Assembly (NCBI GenBank): GCA_019614645.1
Contig: JABWDB010000004.1
Coordinates: 15,004,001-15,068,000, forward strand
DNA from: Stratiolaelaps scimitus
Lineage: Eukaryota; Arthropoda; Arachnida; Mesostigmata; Laelapidae
DNA length: 64,000 bases
Reading direction: 5' to 3'
The number at the start of each line of letters is the position of its first letter. The first letter of the stretch is position 1. Both the position numbers and the translations under genes were made by a program. Of this stretch, positions 13,094 through 23,373 are shown piece by piece. Below the pieces are notes generated by a model. That model was not told the DNA's origin. It did no database searches and saw only the letters and a list, made by a program, of their open reading frames with translations.

Positions 13094-15170
13094 GGACTGG
13101 CGTTCGTCCGGCGACCCCGGCATGCCCTTCCTCCTATGGGAAGATCTCCCACTGGCGTTCTACCGTCCATTTCCGACGACGACGTCTCTTTTATCTAGTT
13201 TATTCGGGACAAGGTTCGTTTGCATTATGTCCATTTCATAGTGATCATGCAGTTTACTAGAAAGCACTGACGTAACAGTATTAACCATTACAACGATTCC
13301 CACCACCGTCAGCCCCACGGCTGCCAATAGCATCCCAGGGTAACGGTGTTTCCAGCTAGGGGCCGGGGCGGGGGGTCCGAGGTCTCCCTAGAAAATCCCG
13401 CCGGTAGATGACAGGTGATGATACAGCAAGTAGTTACTACCAGGGACCTGGTGTGCGTGTGCCCGCACGCGAGAGTAACTGTGCGACATCGCATCAGTCG
13501 TCATCGTTCTAGCTGCGGCTGCAGCTACCGCTCGTGCTGACCACACAGCACAGTGCACAAGCAACAGCAATAACGGCTTCGCTAACAGGCCAACAATAAC
13601 ATCATTGTTGTGCTAGTCGTCGTAAAACTGTTGCAAGATCAGCAGAGGTAAAGATGAGATTTCGGTGAAAGCGGCCGGGGCTCGGGGGGGGGCAGCCAAA
13701 TGCAACCAGTATCAGCAATCGCACTTGTGTAGAATAGACAGAGCGAATAATTACGAGCGAGAGGACAGGTTCGTTGTGGTTATTCCTCGCCCCCGTTGTT
13801 CGCCCGATGGTGAGTGTGCGTCTGTATGCGACGTTTGGAACAACGCGTGACTCTGTGCGATGTCGGTCTATCTGCCTGTCCATCCGTAGCTGTTGAAGCC
13901 GGCACGGTCAATCGACATTGTGACTACTGCAGCGTCTACTTGCTGCCGCTACTGATGTTATTGTTACGACCGCTTACGGCGTTCGTACTATAGTAATCGT
14001 CGTTGGTGTGATGAGCGTCATTCTACTCGACACGAGATGATCCACTGTGTGCATATATATATATATATATAGAATCGTGTACATCAGATTTTTCCAGCAA
14101 AGCGGTTCTGCGCCACCCGTCTACGATGCCAACACGAACAAGGACCTTGGCAGAGGCGATGAGAAGCGAAGTTGAAAAAAGTTGACGAAATATGTGTGTT
14201 GGGTGATACGTGTGTGACTACGAAAACGTGCATGTCAACCGGCAAACACGATGCTGTCGCCTCGTCACTTCACACTACTTCACTAGTCGAGTATAGATTG
14301 GAAGAACGGCGAATACGGGGTCTGGGGAGGGTGAACACAAAGCGAAAATCCGCGGTGTTAGGCCAGTTTAAGGGACAATTGCAAATGTTTAACATTCGTC
14401 CAATCTATTATAGTGAGGTAATTGGACGTTGTTGTGCTATCACAACAATCGCACGATTGATTTCACAAAGGAGTCGAAATGATTTGTCGAACACCAGCGT
14501 TGTAACGCTAGGACGCGTACCAATAGTGATTTGCAGGAGGAACAATAATCGCAACACTCGTTCGAGTTACCCAAAGGGTAACTCAACGACAGGTCTACGT
14601 TGATGTCATCGTGTGGAATCGGAACAGGTCGTTGTGTAGATATGCCAAATCTACCGAAAATGTCCGTTCAATGCTCTGATCATTCTACAGCGACTGCATA
14701 GACCAGGTAATAGCCGATTTGAAGGTTCGGCTTGGTTGATGACCAACTGTTGAGCAGCAGAACGAGTTATAGTGAGATCGTCATATACTTGTATACTTTT
14801 ACAGACTCACGATCATGATCAATAAATTGCTCATATACTTGATGAAATGACTACAGATTTTCTCACGAGGAAAAAGTCCGTTCATTCTCCTCGGGTTGTT
14901 GAAAACAACGAATAAAGAAGGACGGGCGCAAGCAATTATATGGAATTAAGGAAGTCGATAATTATTTGCCTCGGCTTGCAAAAGGATAAGGATAATATTC
15001 TTGGCGGCTGCAATTAGTGCGGTAATGCGACACGAGCCTTCCGATACCGGAGGGGCGCGATTAATATCAGCTCAATATCTTGAGTTTAAACGAGAAGCGA
15101 GAGCGTCTCAAGAGAGGAGCGCCCGACACATCACAGCATCGTCTGTGATGATATCGTTATGGCTCATGTG

Positions 15171-15209
15171 TATATATATATATATATATATGCATATATA
15201 TATATATAT
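15171..15209. repeat. (TA)n microsatellite
   Basis: Two TA arrays separated by a single TGCA step, about 39 bases in all. The junction makes the whole array palindromic. Confidence 0.9.
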
Positions 15210-16484
15210 CCCCCCTGATCGTCGTCATCAGATATCTTTGTCAAAGCGAAAAGTCACTAATTATGTTGATAGTTCATTGTCATTGATGGGTCTCGTCACC
15301 CCTACGGGCGCGGCCGGCGCGTAACAATCAGGTGCCAACGTTTGTTACGAAGTTGATCCGAAATGTTTCATTCGCATTCTCAATAAATGGCTGTCTTGGA
15401 TGAGCCTTTTGCGGATCTTCGAGCATCTTTCTTTGTAAAATCTTACCTTGCCACACAATAGAACATTAATAAACACTTGAATAGCTAGGACGTTTAACAG
15501 ACGTCACTGTTGACGAACAGCACCAAAAGACAAAAGGTTGGTAGGAAGAAAGCTAGAGGTCGAGCGAACGCGCCGATGAAGTCGTGGACGCATATATGGC
15601 TAAGGTCTAACTATGTATTATATATCCGTATCCGTGACATCCGATGCGTGATGCGATTCATGCTAATTGATTTATTTTCAAATTGATGGACTGTGCCAAT
15701 CATAGAGTCCTCTATAGAAGGAGTTTTCATTGGACTTGGTGGAACCGGCCTAATATGTGAAGCCGTGGTGTATTTTTAATTGATCACTCAACCTCTTAAA
15801 AAAATCCTCCGGAGTAACATAATTCTATGGTAATTTAGTCTAGGACGTTGGCGTATCGGTTTCATATTCGACTGTCGTCTAAGGTCGCCTTGAATCTCTG
15901 TCTAGCCCATCTGCGCACGTTATATGTGCTCAACCGTCTGCGACTAAAGCAAGATGCAAGATACATCGCCGCAGATCGTATGACGAAGGGACGCATTTTT
16001 GCTGGTAGCTGGGACAGCTCGCACAGCCTACATACTTTACGTATGCGTGACGTACCCTCCTTGACAACCTCAGAGACAGACGGCGAGCACGTCCTCACGA
16101 CGAGCGTATGATTCGCGGACGATGAGGTGTATCAACCTTCTTGTAGAAAACTGCCTAATTCAAGCCATTGATGTACACGATGAGTTTGACAAGCAGCAAG
16201 TGTGCATCTTAATCGTCTTAAGGTTATTACAACACACACAAGAGTGGGCAGAGTAATACGACCTCCAGTGCTCATTGAAGTCCTCACCGAGCCCCTCAGT
16301 TTGAGAGACTCGTAAAGTCTGCTAATTGCCCGACTGTACGTGCCTCTAAGTTTTCGTCTGTTGAATGAAAAATCGCATTAAGAGGTTGCCGGTAATTGCA
16401 TCAGATTCATGATCAGGCTGAGGTACCTTGATTGTATCGCCGTCTATCAAACGTAACATGCTGTGGACTTTTATAAAATATCAA

Positions 16485-16533
16485 ATATATATACATGTAT
16501 GTATATATATATATATATATATATACATACATG
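16485..16533. repeat. (TA)n microsatellite with flanking TACATG steps
   Basis: An AT array of about 49 bases flanked on both sides by TACATG/CATGTA steps, so the block is close to an inverted repeat and could fold on itself. Confidence 0.9.
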
Positions 16534-17302
16534 CCTTGGATATTTTATAGACGCATTATATGGTAATTGTCACAAACGTGGGCGTCCAGAACTTCGAAAA
16601 CCTTACCGAGTAAAAAACGTATCGAGCCTTCGTGCAACACAGCGAGATTAGACAAACTCGTTATCACATATCGCCCGAGGAGTACGCCGAGCGATTTTCG
16701 ATACCAAAGTGACACGGGATCAATCTAATCAAAAGAATCCACAAGAGCCACTCAGTGTGATCGCTTTTCTAGGGAGTTTGCGCAGCTAGCCGATTCCGGG
16801 ACGTCAAATTGGCTGGAGTCAAACGCACCCTGTAGGCGGTAGGAATGCTGATGATATCATTTACCTCCGGGAAAACATGTCAGCTTAAGAAAAGAACACC
16901 GCTATTACCCCTAAGCTAGCATGTCAATATGAAAACAAAATTCTCAGACAGCAGCCCATTCTCAACACGCTATTATATAATACCTCGTACTTTGCGTGTA
17001 TTGCGTGCTCATTATACATGCACACAGCTGAGTGTGTGGCAACCAATTTCATCTTAACTATCCAAAGGGAACAGCACGCGTCGAACAGTGTCCGATATGA
17101 TTATTACAATGCTTTCATCATCCGCTCGTTGCTACACGACACGGCTAAATGTACACCGACAGTGTTACTAATCACTTCGTCTAGATGTGTGTGTATTTAT
17201 GTATGATGCCCTCGTTAGGCCTTTGCAAATAGCGCGAAACCCACATGACGAACGAATGCGCGAACAACAACATGGGCATCTTCTTCGATTTTGCCTCTCG
17301 CG

Positions 17303-17318
17303 AAAAAAAAAAAAAAAA
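17303..17318. repeat. Poly-A run of 16 bases
   Basis: Sixteen consecutive A residues. No target-site duplication or retroposed body was seen next to it, so it is not called as a mobile element tail. Confidence 0.9.
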
Positions 17319-18239
17319 CACCCAACCAACAAGACGAAATCGACCATAAAATCATTTGCCTAGTGAAATATCCCGTCCGGCGCATATCCAGATACAAATA
17401 TGCGCTAACCAGTACATTCAATGCGCATTCCTTCGATGCCCCGAGCGGAAGTCGGTCGTCGTCTCTAATAAATATATTCCTAACAGCAACAGCAACAACA
17501 GTAGTTGCAGTAGGAGCAGCGGCTCCACATGTGCATCACATTTACTTCTCCTACCCCGTTCGGTTGATCAAGGGGCTGGGGGATTGTAGCCATTAATTTC
17601 GACGCGATCTTAAATCATGTTGGGGTTCTCGCGCCCGTTCGTCGGATGGGTTGCGGGTCGCGTTAAAGGCTGATTGACGACATTAGGCGTTAGTGGCAAG
17701 GCGCCGAGGGAAGAGATGAGGCGGCCAATGCGGGGTGGTGGGTCGCTTGGGGGTGACGTTTTATGGTATAGCACGGTTGTATCCGCGGTGTACCTCCACT
17801 CCATCTGCAGGTGCTTAATCGGGTACGTCGGCGTCTCGTCGGTGTCTACGTCGGTGGCGACAACGACGAAGTGAAAGAAAAAGTCGTCGCTGTTGTCGTT
17901 GTTGTTGTTGTGTATTCGGTGTTTTGGCCGTCGATGGCAGTGGCCAGTCACAGAGCGAACACAGATAGATGGATGGATGGAATGATTTGGTGTTTTCAAT
18001 CGGCTACAGCCAATAGCCAACTACCGCTGACGACTACAGCTGGTTACCGATCATGTACGCACCCCCTACCCCGTAGCAAAACTGTTACGGCGCCGCATCA
18101 TCATTGCAGGAGCTCTGGGCATGGGGTCAAAGGAACGCGTCCGTCGCTTTTTGGCGGCCGTCAGAGTGATTTCCGGCGCCAACAAACAGTCGGTCAGCCA
18201 CCAGTCAGCTGGTATATATCTGGCATGCCTGACGCCCGC

Positions 18240-18274
18240 CCCCCCCCCCACCCCCCGTCTATCTATCTATCTAT
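18240..18274. repeat. Poly-C tract followed by (CTAT)n
   Basis: A cytosine-rich tract with one A interruption runs directly into four copies of the tetranucleotide CTAT. The strand asymmetry makes G-quadruplex on the minus strand or i-motif on the plus strand possible. Confidence 0.85.
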
Positions 18275-18895
18275 GCATCCGTTAGATCACAGGCTTACCA
18301 CACACAGAATCTGCGTGGACTGAACTGGTCGACGCCAGCGCGAAGAAGATGGGCCGCTGGCCGACCCCTGACCTTCCGAAGCCGCCCGATTGGTAGTAGC
18401 AGCAACCGCCGCCGCCGCCACCGCCGCCGATTGCTTCGCTGCTCCTGCTGCTTCTATTGGGGTTGCTGTTGTTGTTATTATATAATAACCTCTTTCTCTT
18501 CGCTGCCGCTGCCACCGCCGCCACCACCGACGATGACCTCCTCTTCCTGCGGGCCGTTGGTGGCAATGGAAATACAACCGAGGAGTAGATTGGCACTATA
18601 GCTGTGATATCATCGCGATGACTTTCGCCGCTGTCAGAGCTCCCGTGGCGGCCACGTGACCAGCGCAGGATTCTATTCTGCCGTTGTCAGTCCTTTCTCC
18701 TCTTCTCCTGCGAATGCCTCTGCTGCGAGTACTTGTACTTCTTCTGCTGCTGCTGCTGCTATTCTTGGTGGCGACTTAGCCCCCACAATTTCTCTTCTTC
18801 TTTTTTTCGGGCAAGATGACCGGCACCCGGCCAACGACAACAACAATCTTTCCTAAGGGGCCTTCTTTTCTCCCACTCTTGTTCTTTCCCGCCGG

Positions 18896-18931
18896 TTAAA
18901 TATTGACGGGCCCCCGCATGCCGGCTCAGTC
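18896..18931 (+). promoter_or_regulatory. Likely core promoter (TATA-like plus initiator) of the Gln/His-rich gene
   Basis: A TTAAATA element at 18896-18902 lies about 32 to 26 bases upstream of the A in a TCAGTC element at 18926-18931. TCAGT is the arthropod initiator core, and this spacing is the standard TATA-to-start distance. Transcription from 18928 would leave a 46-base leader before the ATG at 18974. This supports that ATG over the in-frame non-ATG codons upstream. Spacing and motifs are seen; use in the cell is inferred. Confidence 0.4.
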
Positions 18932-18973
18932 TGTCGGCCCGTGTATCTGTGATTGGAGGAGGATAGACACGAC

Positions 18974-20857
18974 ATGAAGTTCGTGGTAGCCTTCCTGGCG
19001 CTAGCGCCTGCCGTGGCGCGGATGGGCGCCACGGCTCCAACTTCTGCTGATGCTGGTGTTGGTGCTGCGGCTGCTGCTGCTGCTACTACAAAAGTGAGTG
19101 GTGACGGAGATGCGAGTGCACCGGCCGCTACAGCGCCGAGGCCAGTTGTGGTGTTTCTCGGCACGACGGCGGCGGCAGCGGGGGCAGCATCCGCGGCGGG
19201 CCATACGCCGCAACACACTCCGAACGGGCCAGGCCGCTCTCACATGGCTGTGTCCGGCCCGACGCACATGGTCAAGACTATTCATCATGTGATGCTCATG
19301 GACAATGGAGGTCACATGCTGAGCAAGGGTTGGCTGCCTGATTTTCGAGCGGCTGCCACGGCGCCGCGTCCGATCATTGTCGCGCCGCCACCGTCATTTA
19401 GCCTGCCATCCGTGTTGAAGCCCTCGAAAACGTCCGAGGTCGCGTTTGCCGGCGAGCAGACACAAACGGCTGGAAGTGCCCCCCCAGCGGTTCGTGTGCC
19501 ACCGCTTGTGTATCACGTTCCCCACTATAGTCGACTGCCGAATTACCTCAACTATAATCCATTTGGCCACGGATCTAATTACCAACCTCTTCCGACATTT
19601 CTCGCTCCGACGTTCGCGCAGCCCGGAGTTGCCGCGACCACCAGCGGGGAGACCTACGCGACAGATATGCATGGACTAAAGAGTCTAGCTGCCCGTTTCC
19701 TCGATCCAGTCGACTTTCGGGCAATTTCCCAACGCCAGGACGCGATCGACCGTCAACGAGAAATGGCGAGACAGCGGGAAATCATCGAAAGGCAGCTGGA
19801 GGCAGCCCAGCTACAATCGGATTTTGATCGAATGGACTCGCTGTTTGGCCAGCAGGTGGCAACCGCAGCCGCATCGCCAGTGCATCCCTCCGATGAGCAG
19901 GTTACGCAGCAGGTAATAGAGACGCACCAGCAACAGCCTCTGCATCAACAAGTGCTCCAACAGATTGAACCACAGCAGATTTCGCCTCACAGCATTGAGG
20001 CGTTGTCTCAGGGTGCATCTTTGGCGTCAGGACAGCAAAAGGACGACCAGGCGCAGCGTGTTGACTTAACACAGCAGCCGGAATCCCGTGGGCAGCATAT
20101 TCAGGAGGGGGGCGAGATTTCTCAACGGCAAGAAGGTGGGCCGGTGAATCATGAAGCGCCCGTTCAGTCAATCGCTGGCCATCCCGAGCAATTGGCCGCT
20201 CAATATCAGCCATCGTCAGGAGCTCAAAGCAGCAGCCATCATAGTGCAAGTAACCAGTTAATTGATGGCCATCAGCGGCAAGTGCGCTCCCACTCCAGAG
20301 TCGAGCATCAGCAGGATGACTACGGGTACCAGCAGCCACCACAGCATATACAGCAGTACAATCCTCGACCACAACAGCACCATCAACAGCAGCAGGAGCA
20401 GCACGAGGCTCCACAGCATCTCCACGGCCAGCATCTGTACCAACATCGCGTTGGTCGAACGGATCCCGCCGACCACAAGCCGCTAGCGTCCGGCCATTCC
20501 GACCCGGTATTCTGGCCTCAGCGCTACCATCGGAGCCATCACCAGGAGCAGGCCCATCATCCACAACAGCCATTCCACAATCAACATGTGAACGATCAAC
20601 GGTTTGAGACTCCCTACCCTCAGCAACAGCAACAACATCACCATGTTAATCATCACGAAGTGGACCCGCCCCGCGAGCAGCTACAGCAACGCGATCTGCC
20701 GGTGCCTGATTTTGACACAAAGAAACGGCTTCCTATCCGAGAGCAGGTTGCTGCTAGTGAAATCCATCAGACTGTTCTCAAGGGCAAGCGCAGACTTTCC
20801 GCTCGACTACGACTTCGAGAACGCGTGCCAACGACCGCCGCGACATTCTGGATCTAA
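18974..20857 (+). CDS. Putative secreted Ala-rich / Gln-His-rich protein, 627 residues
   Basis: One uninterrupted frame of 627 codons from the first in-frame ATG. Residues 1-16 read as a short signal peptide (Met-Lys-Phe-Val-Val-Ala-Phe-Leu-Ala-Leu). Residues about 17-75 are Ala/Thr/Gly-rich. The middle part has Pro/Tyr/His-containing segments. Residues about 250-288 are Arg/Gln/Glu-rich with coiled-coil character. From about 294 to 575 the protein is dominated by Gln and His, including several short poly-Gln and Gln-His runs. The last 40 residues are basic. No enzyme motif or known domain is visible, so an extracellular matrix, cuticle, silk-like or prion-like structural role is possible but unproven. 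A donor-like GTGAGT at 19094 follows codon 40 in phase 0, so an internal intron cannot be excluded, although the frame stays open throughout. Low complexity makes homology weak evidence. Confidence 0.7.
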   Translation: MKFVVAFLALAPAVARMGATAPTSADAGVGAAAAAAATTKVSGDGDASAPAATAPRPVVVFLGTTAAAAGAASAAGHTPQHTPNGPGRSHMAVSGPTHMVKTIHHVMLMDNGGHMLSKGWLPDFRAAATAPRPIIVAPPPSFSLPSVLKPSKTSEVAFAGEQTQTAGSAPPAVRVPPLVYHVPHYSRLPNYLNYNPFGHGSNYQPLPTFLAPTFAQPGVAATTSGETYATDMHGLKSLAARFLDPVDFRAISQRQDAIDRQREMARQREIIERQLEAAQLQSDFDRMDSLFGQQVATAAASPVHPSDEQVTQQVIETHQQQPLHQQVLQQIEPQQISPHSIEALSQGASLASGQQKDDQAQRVDLTQQPESRGQHIQEGGEISQRQEGGPVNHEAPVQSIAGHPEQLAAQYQPSSGAQSSSHHSASNQLIDGHQRQVRSHSRVEHQQDDYGYQQPPQHIQQYNPRPQQHHQQQQEQHEAPQHLHGQHLYQHRVGRTDPADHKPLASGHSDPVFWPQRYHRSHHQEQAHHPQQPFHNQHVNDQRFETPYPQQQQQHHHVNHHEVDPPREQLQQRDLPVPDFDTKKRLPIREQVAASEIHQTVLKGKRRLSARLRLRERVPTTAATFWI

Positions 20858-22296
20858 TTTATTTGCCATCAGTTACCGAGGACAAAGTGCGTCTTGCACT
20901 AATTTATATATAGTAGTTTTCGGTATCCTCCACCACCCTGGACAATCGAAGCACTGATCACATCATCACTGCTCTGTTCAGTATGTATACACAATACGTT
21001 GGTTCCTGTTCTCTCCAATGATCGTCATACCGTCGCAATTTGCACATTGTGGCCCGGAGCAACAGTTCCGCGACACTTGACCCTCGCTTTGTTGCACCAT
21101 ATATTCAAGTTACTCATGTAACGTCATCAGTGTTGTCTCTAATCGTTAATTTCATTATTATTATTAGTATTTTTATTATTTTATGATAATAATGTATCAT
21201 ATATAACATCTCAGAATTCACTGAACCACTTGAACGGCAGATGCAGGGTGAATCTGGCCGCCCCAATTTCGCTTCGTTGCATTAATTATGATCCAACTGT
21301 TATGCTACGGTCACCTATTTAGCACGTCCGTGTGAAATTCGCCCGCATGCATCGAATTTCCGTAATGATTTTCGTCGTCTGGTCGTCGTCCGTGCTGTAT
21401 TCTGTAAATAACTCTACGACATCTTATTCCATCGCGGCAAGACACCGGTCGCTTACTGTAGTCAAGCTGGATGCCGTACCGACAGCTGCGCTGGCGGCTT
21501 CGGAGGCTTGCGTATACGCGGCTCATCCGGCGTCTTCTACGCATCTCCTACCTCATACCGACACTCCCCGTTCCCCCCGTAAGCGTTTTTGTTACCGGTT
21601 GGGGAGTAGTAGTAGTAGTATCAAGAGGCTTGCTGTCTTCGTGCTGTCATTATCGATGTATCATCGTATCCTGCCGTATTGTTCGCATGTATGTAACAAT
21701 GCTGTGTCCTGTCGAATGTATATATGTAGATGTGTGCGAGTATCTCCGTGTCACGTTGACGAATATCTGCCTATGTGTGTGCATCGCTGTCTGACGTGTG
21801 CAATGAGAAAAAACGTCGGGGCAGCGGTGGCTGCTGCACCTGCTGATTCTACTAGGTAAATAATATAGCGGAGGATACATTTTCCTGAGGGAACTCTTCG
21901 GCGAGCAGGTGGCGGCAGGTTGCCACGAGAGATGGATATTCGGCGTGTGAGGTCGTCATAATGAGTGGGTGAGCGTGTCTGCCCGCACACAATGGGCAGG
22001 TTATATGCTGGGAGCGACTCTGCCGGGAAGAGACGGGTATATACAGGTACTATGCAGCGTATGAATGGTCGGAGTAGGGAGGCTGTGCGGTGGCGACATC
22101 GCCCCTGTTCGTGTGTGTGTTTGTGTGTTTGGGCCAGCTCGATGCGGCTGATGGCACGCTGACAGTCGATGATATCGTTTCGATAATTTTATTTGGATGT
22201 CCTCGAAAACAACAATGATACTACTACAATAAATGTGAATTGTTCATTTCGCTGTAGGACCGTTCTTTATCGCCGTTCTCATTCAAGCCGCTGCAG

Positions 22297-22349
22297 TTGC
22301 TGCTGCTGCTGCTGCTGTTGTTGTTTTTCTTCTTCTTCTTCTTCTTCTC
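22297..22349. repeat. (CTG)n followed by (TTC)n
   Basis: Adjacent CTG and TTC trinucleotide arrays, pyrimidine-rich on the plus strand. The TTC part can form triplex DNA. Confidence 0.9.
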
Positions 22350-23342
22350 TCTGCTATTTTCACTGCGCATGGGGAATATTTCCATTTACTTTCCATTCGT
22401 CGTAAACCCGTATCAATTGGGAATTGTCACGCATCCAACTGTAGGGGCCAATCGCCGGTGGAAAATAGTACACCATTGATGGTTGGTGCATCGCTCAACA
22501 ATAAATCTCTCTCTCTCTCTCCCGCTCCCCTTCTGTTGTTCATTGCGGTTCTCAGCGTCGTCGGTAGTCGTTTGTTGATTGTTCGTTTAGACCGCTGGCG
22601 TAGTTGAGAATCTTGGCAGACGCACGCCGCCGACACACTCCGAATGTTCCACACGGGACACTCCGGTGCGCCCGAATACGGTGGCATGAGACGTCTGCCG
22701 AGGGACTGTGTCACTCAGTGACTTACTTAGCTAGTGGGTCCGTCGCTAGTTAATGAACAGAACGAACGCATTGCCCTCATTGCCTCGTGTATATACACGA
22801 CGACGGCGGCGAGAGTGGCGATCGCGACGATAATGTGATGAGGTGGCCTAGCTAAGTAGAAGCAAGAGGAGAACCCGAAGGAAGGTAGTTCGACGGTGAT
22901 GGTAACGCGCCAGCACTGGGTAACTCCTAGATTGGCTGATATATGTTGGTAGACTATATGAAGTAGCGAAGCGAGCCAGCGTTGGTGACGGCGACGTCGA
23001 CGGCGGCAACAACAACAACAACAACAGTTGCGATGTGCTGCCATGTGCTCGCGTGGTCTTGGCGGGCGGAAGTGCTCCGCTGTTCGCTTCGCACAATTCG
23101 AGTGGCTTCCGGGCCCTCCCCCACCGGTGGCCTGTGTCTGACTTCCGTGGCACTCCTCACTCGAGCAAAGTAAGATACGGCCCTGAGTCGCTGTGGGCCT
23201 ACGATCGACTGACCTGCCTAACTTAGGAGATGCGGTTTGTGTACCCTGTCCCGTAGCGGTTTGGGCTCCTTGCCCTTCCATCGGTGATTCAAGCTGTTAG
23301 CTGCGTACGTAGGCGGATACAGAGAGATAGATAGAGACGCAT

Positions 23343-23373
23343 ACACACACACACACTCACACACACACACACA
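23343..23373. repeat. (AC)n microsatellite
   Basis: About 31 bases of AC repeats with one CTC interruption. It can adopt Z-DNA. On the minus strand it gives the Cys-Val runs in spurious open frames. Confidence 0.9.

Larger units (their letters stand above)
10961..18895. other. Stretch with one weak exon candidate, otherwise no supported gene
   Basis: AT-rich and GC-rich blocks alternate. It contains (TA)n arrays at 14053-14071, 15171-15209 and 16485-16533, a 16-base poly-A run at 17303-17318, and poly-C plus (CTAT)n and (CCG)n tracts at about 18240-18430. The only stretch that resembles coding sequence is the short signal-peptide-like frame at 12926, listed separately. Confidence 0.45.

Noticed and set aside
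17303..17318. Poly-A run considered as a retroposon tail
   Set aside because: No target-site duplication and no repeat body were found next to it.
19902..20573. Minus-strand open frame of 223 codons opposite the Gln/His-rich gene
   Set aside because: It is a shadow of the sense repeats (CAG/CAT codons read on the other strand), with no start context or domain of its own.
21332..21859. Plus-strand Cys-containing frame with hydrophobic start
   Set aside because: Cys and Val codons are produced by TGT-rich simple sequence, spacing matches no Cys-rich peptide family, and there is no splice or promoter support.
22727..23281. Minus-strand open frame of 184 codons with Cys and Arg runs
   Set aside because: The runs come from trinucleotide repeats; no domain and no splice support.
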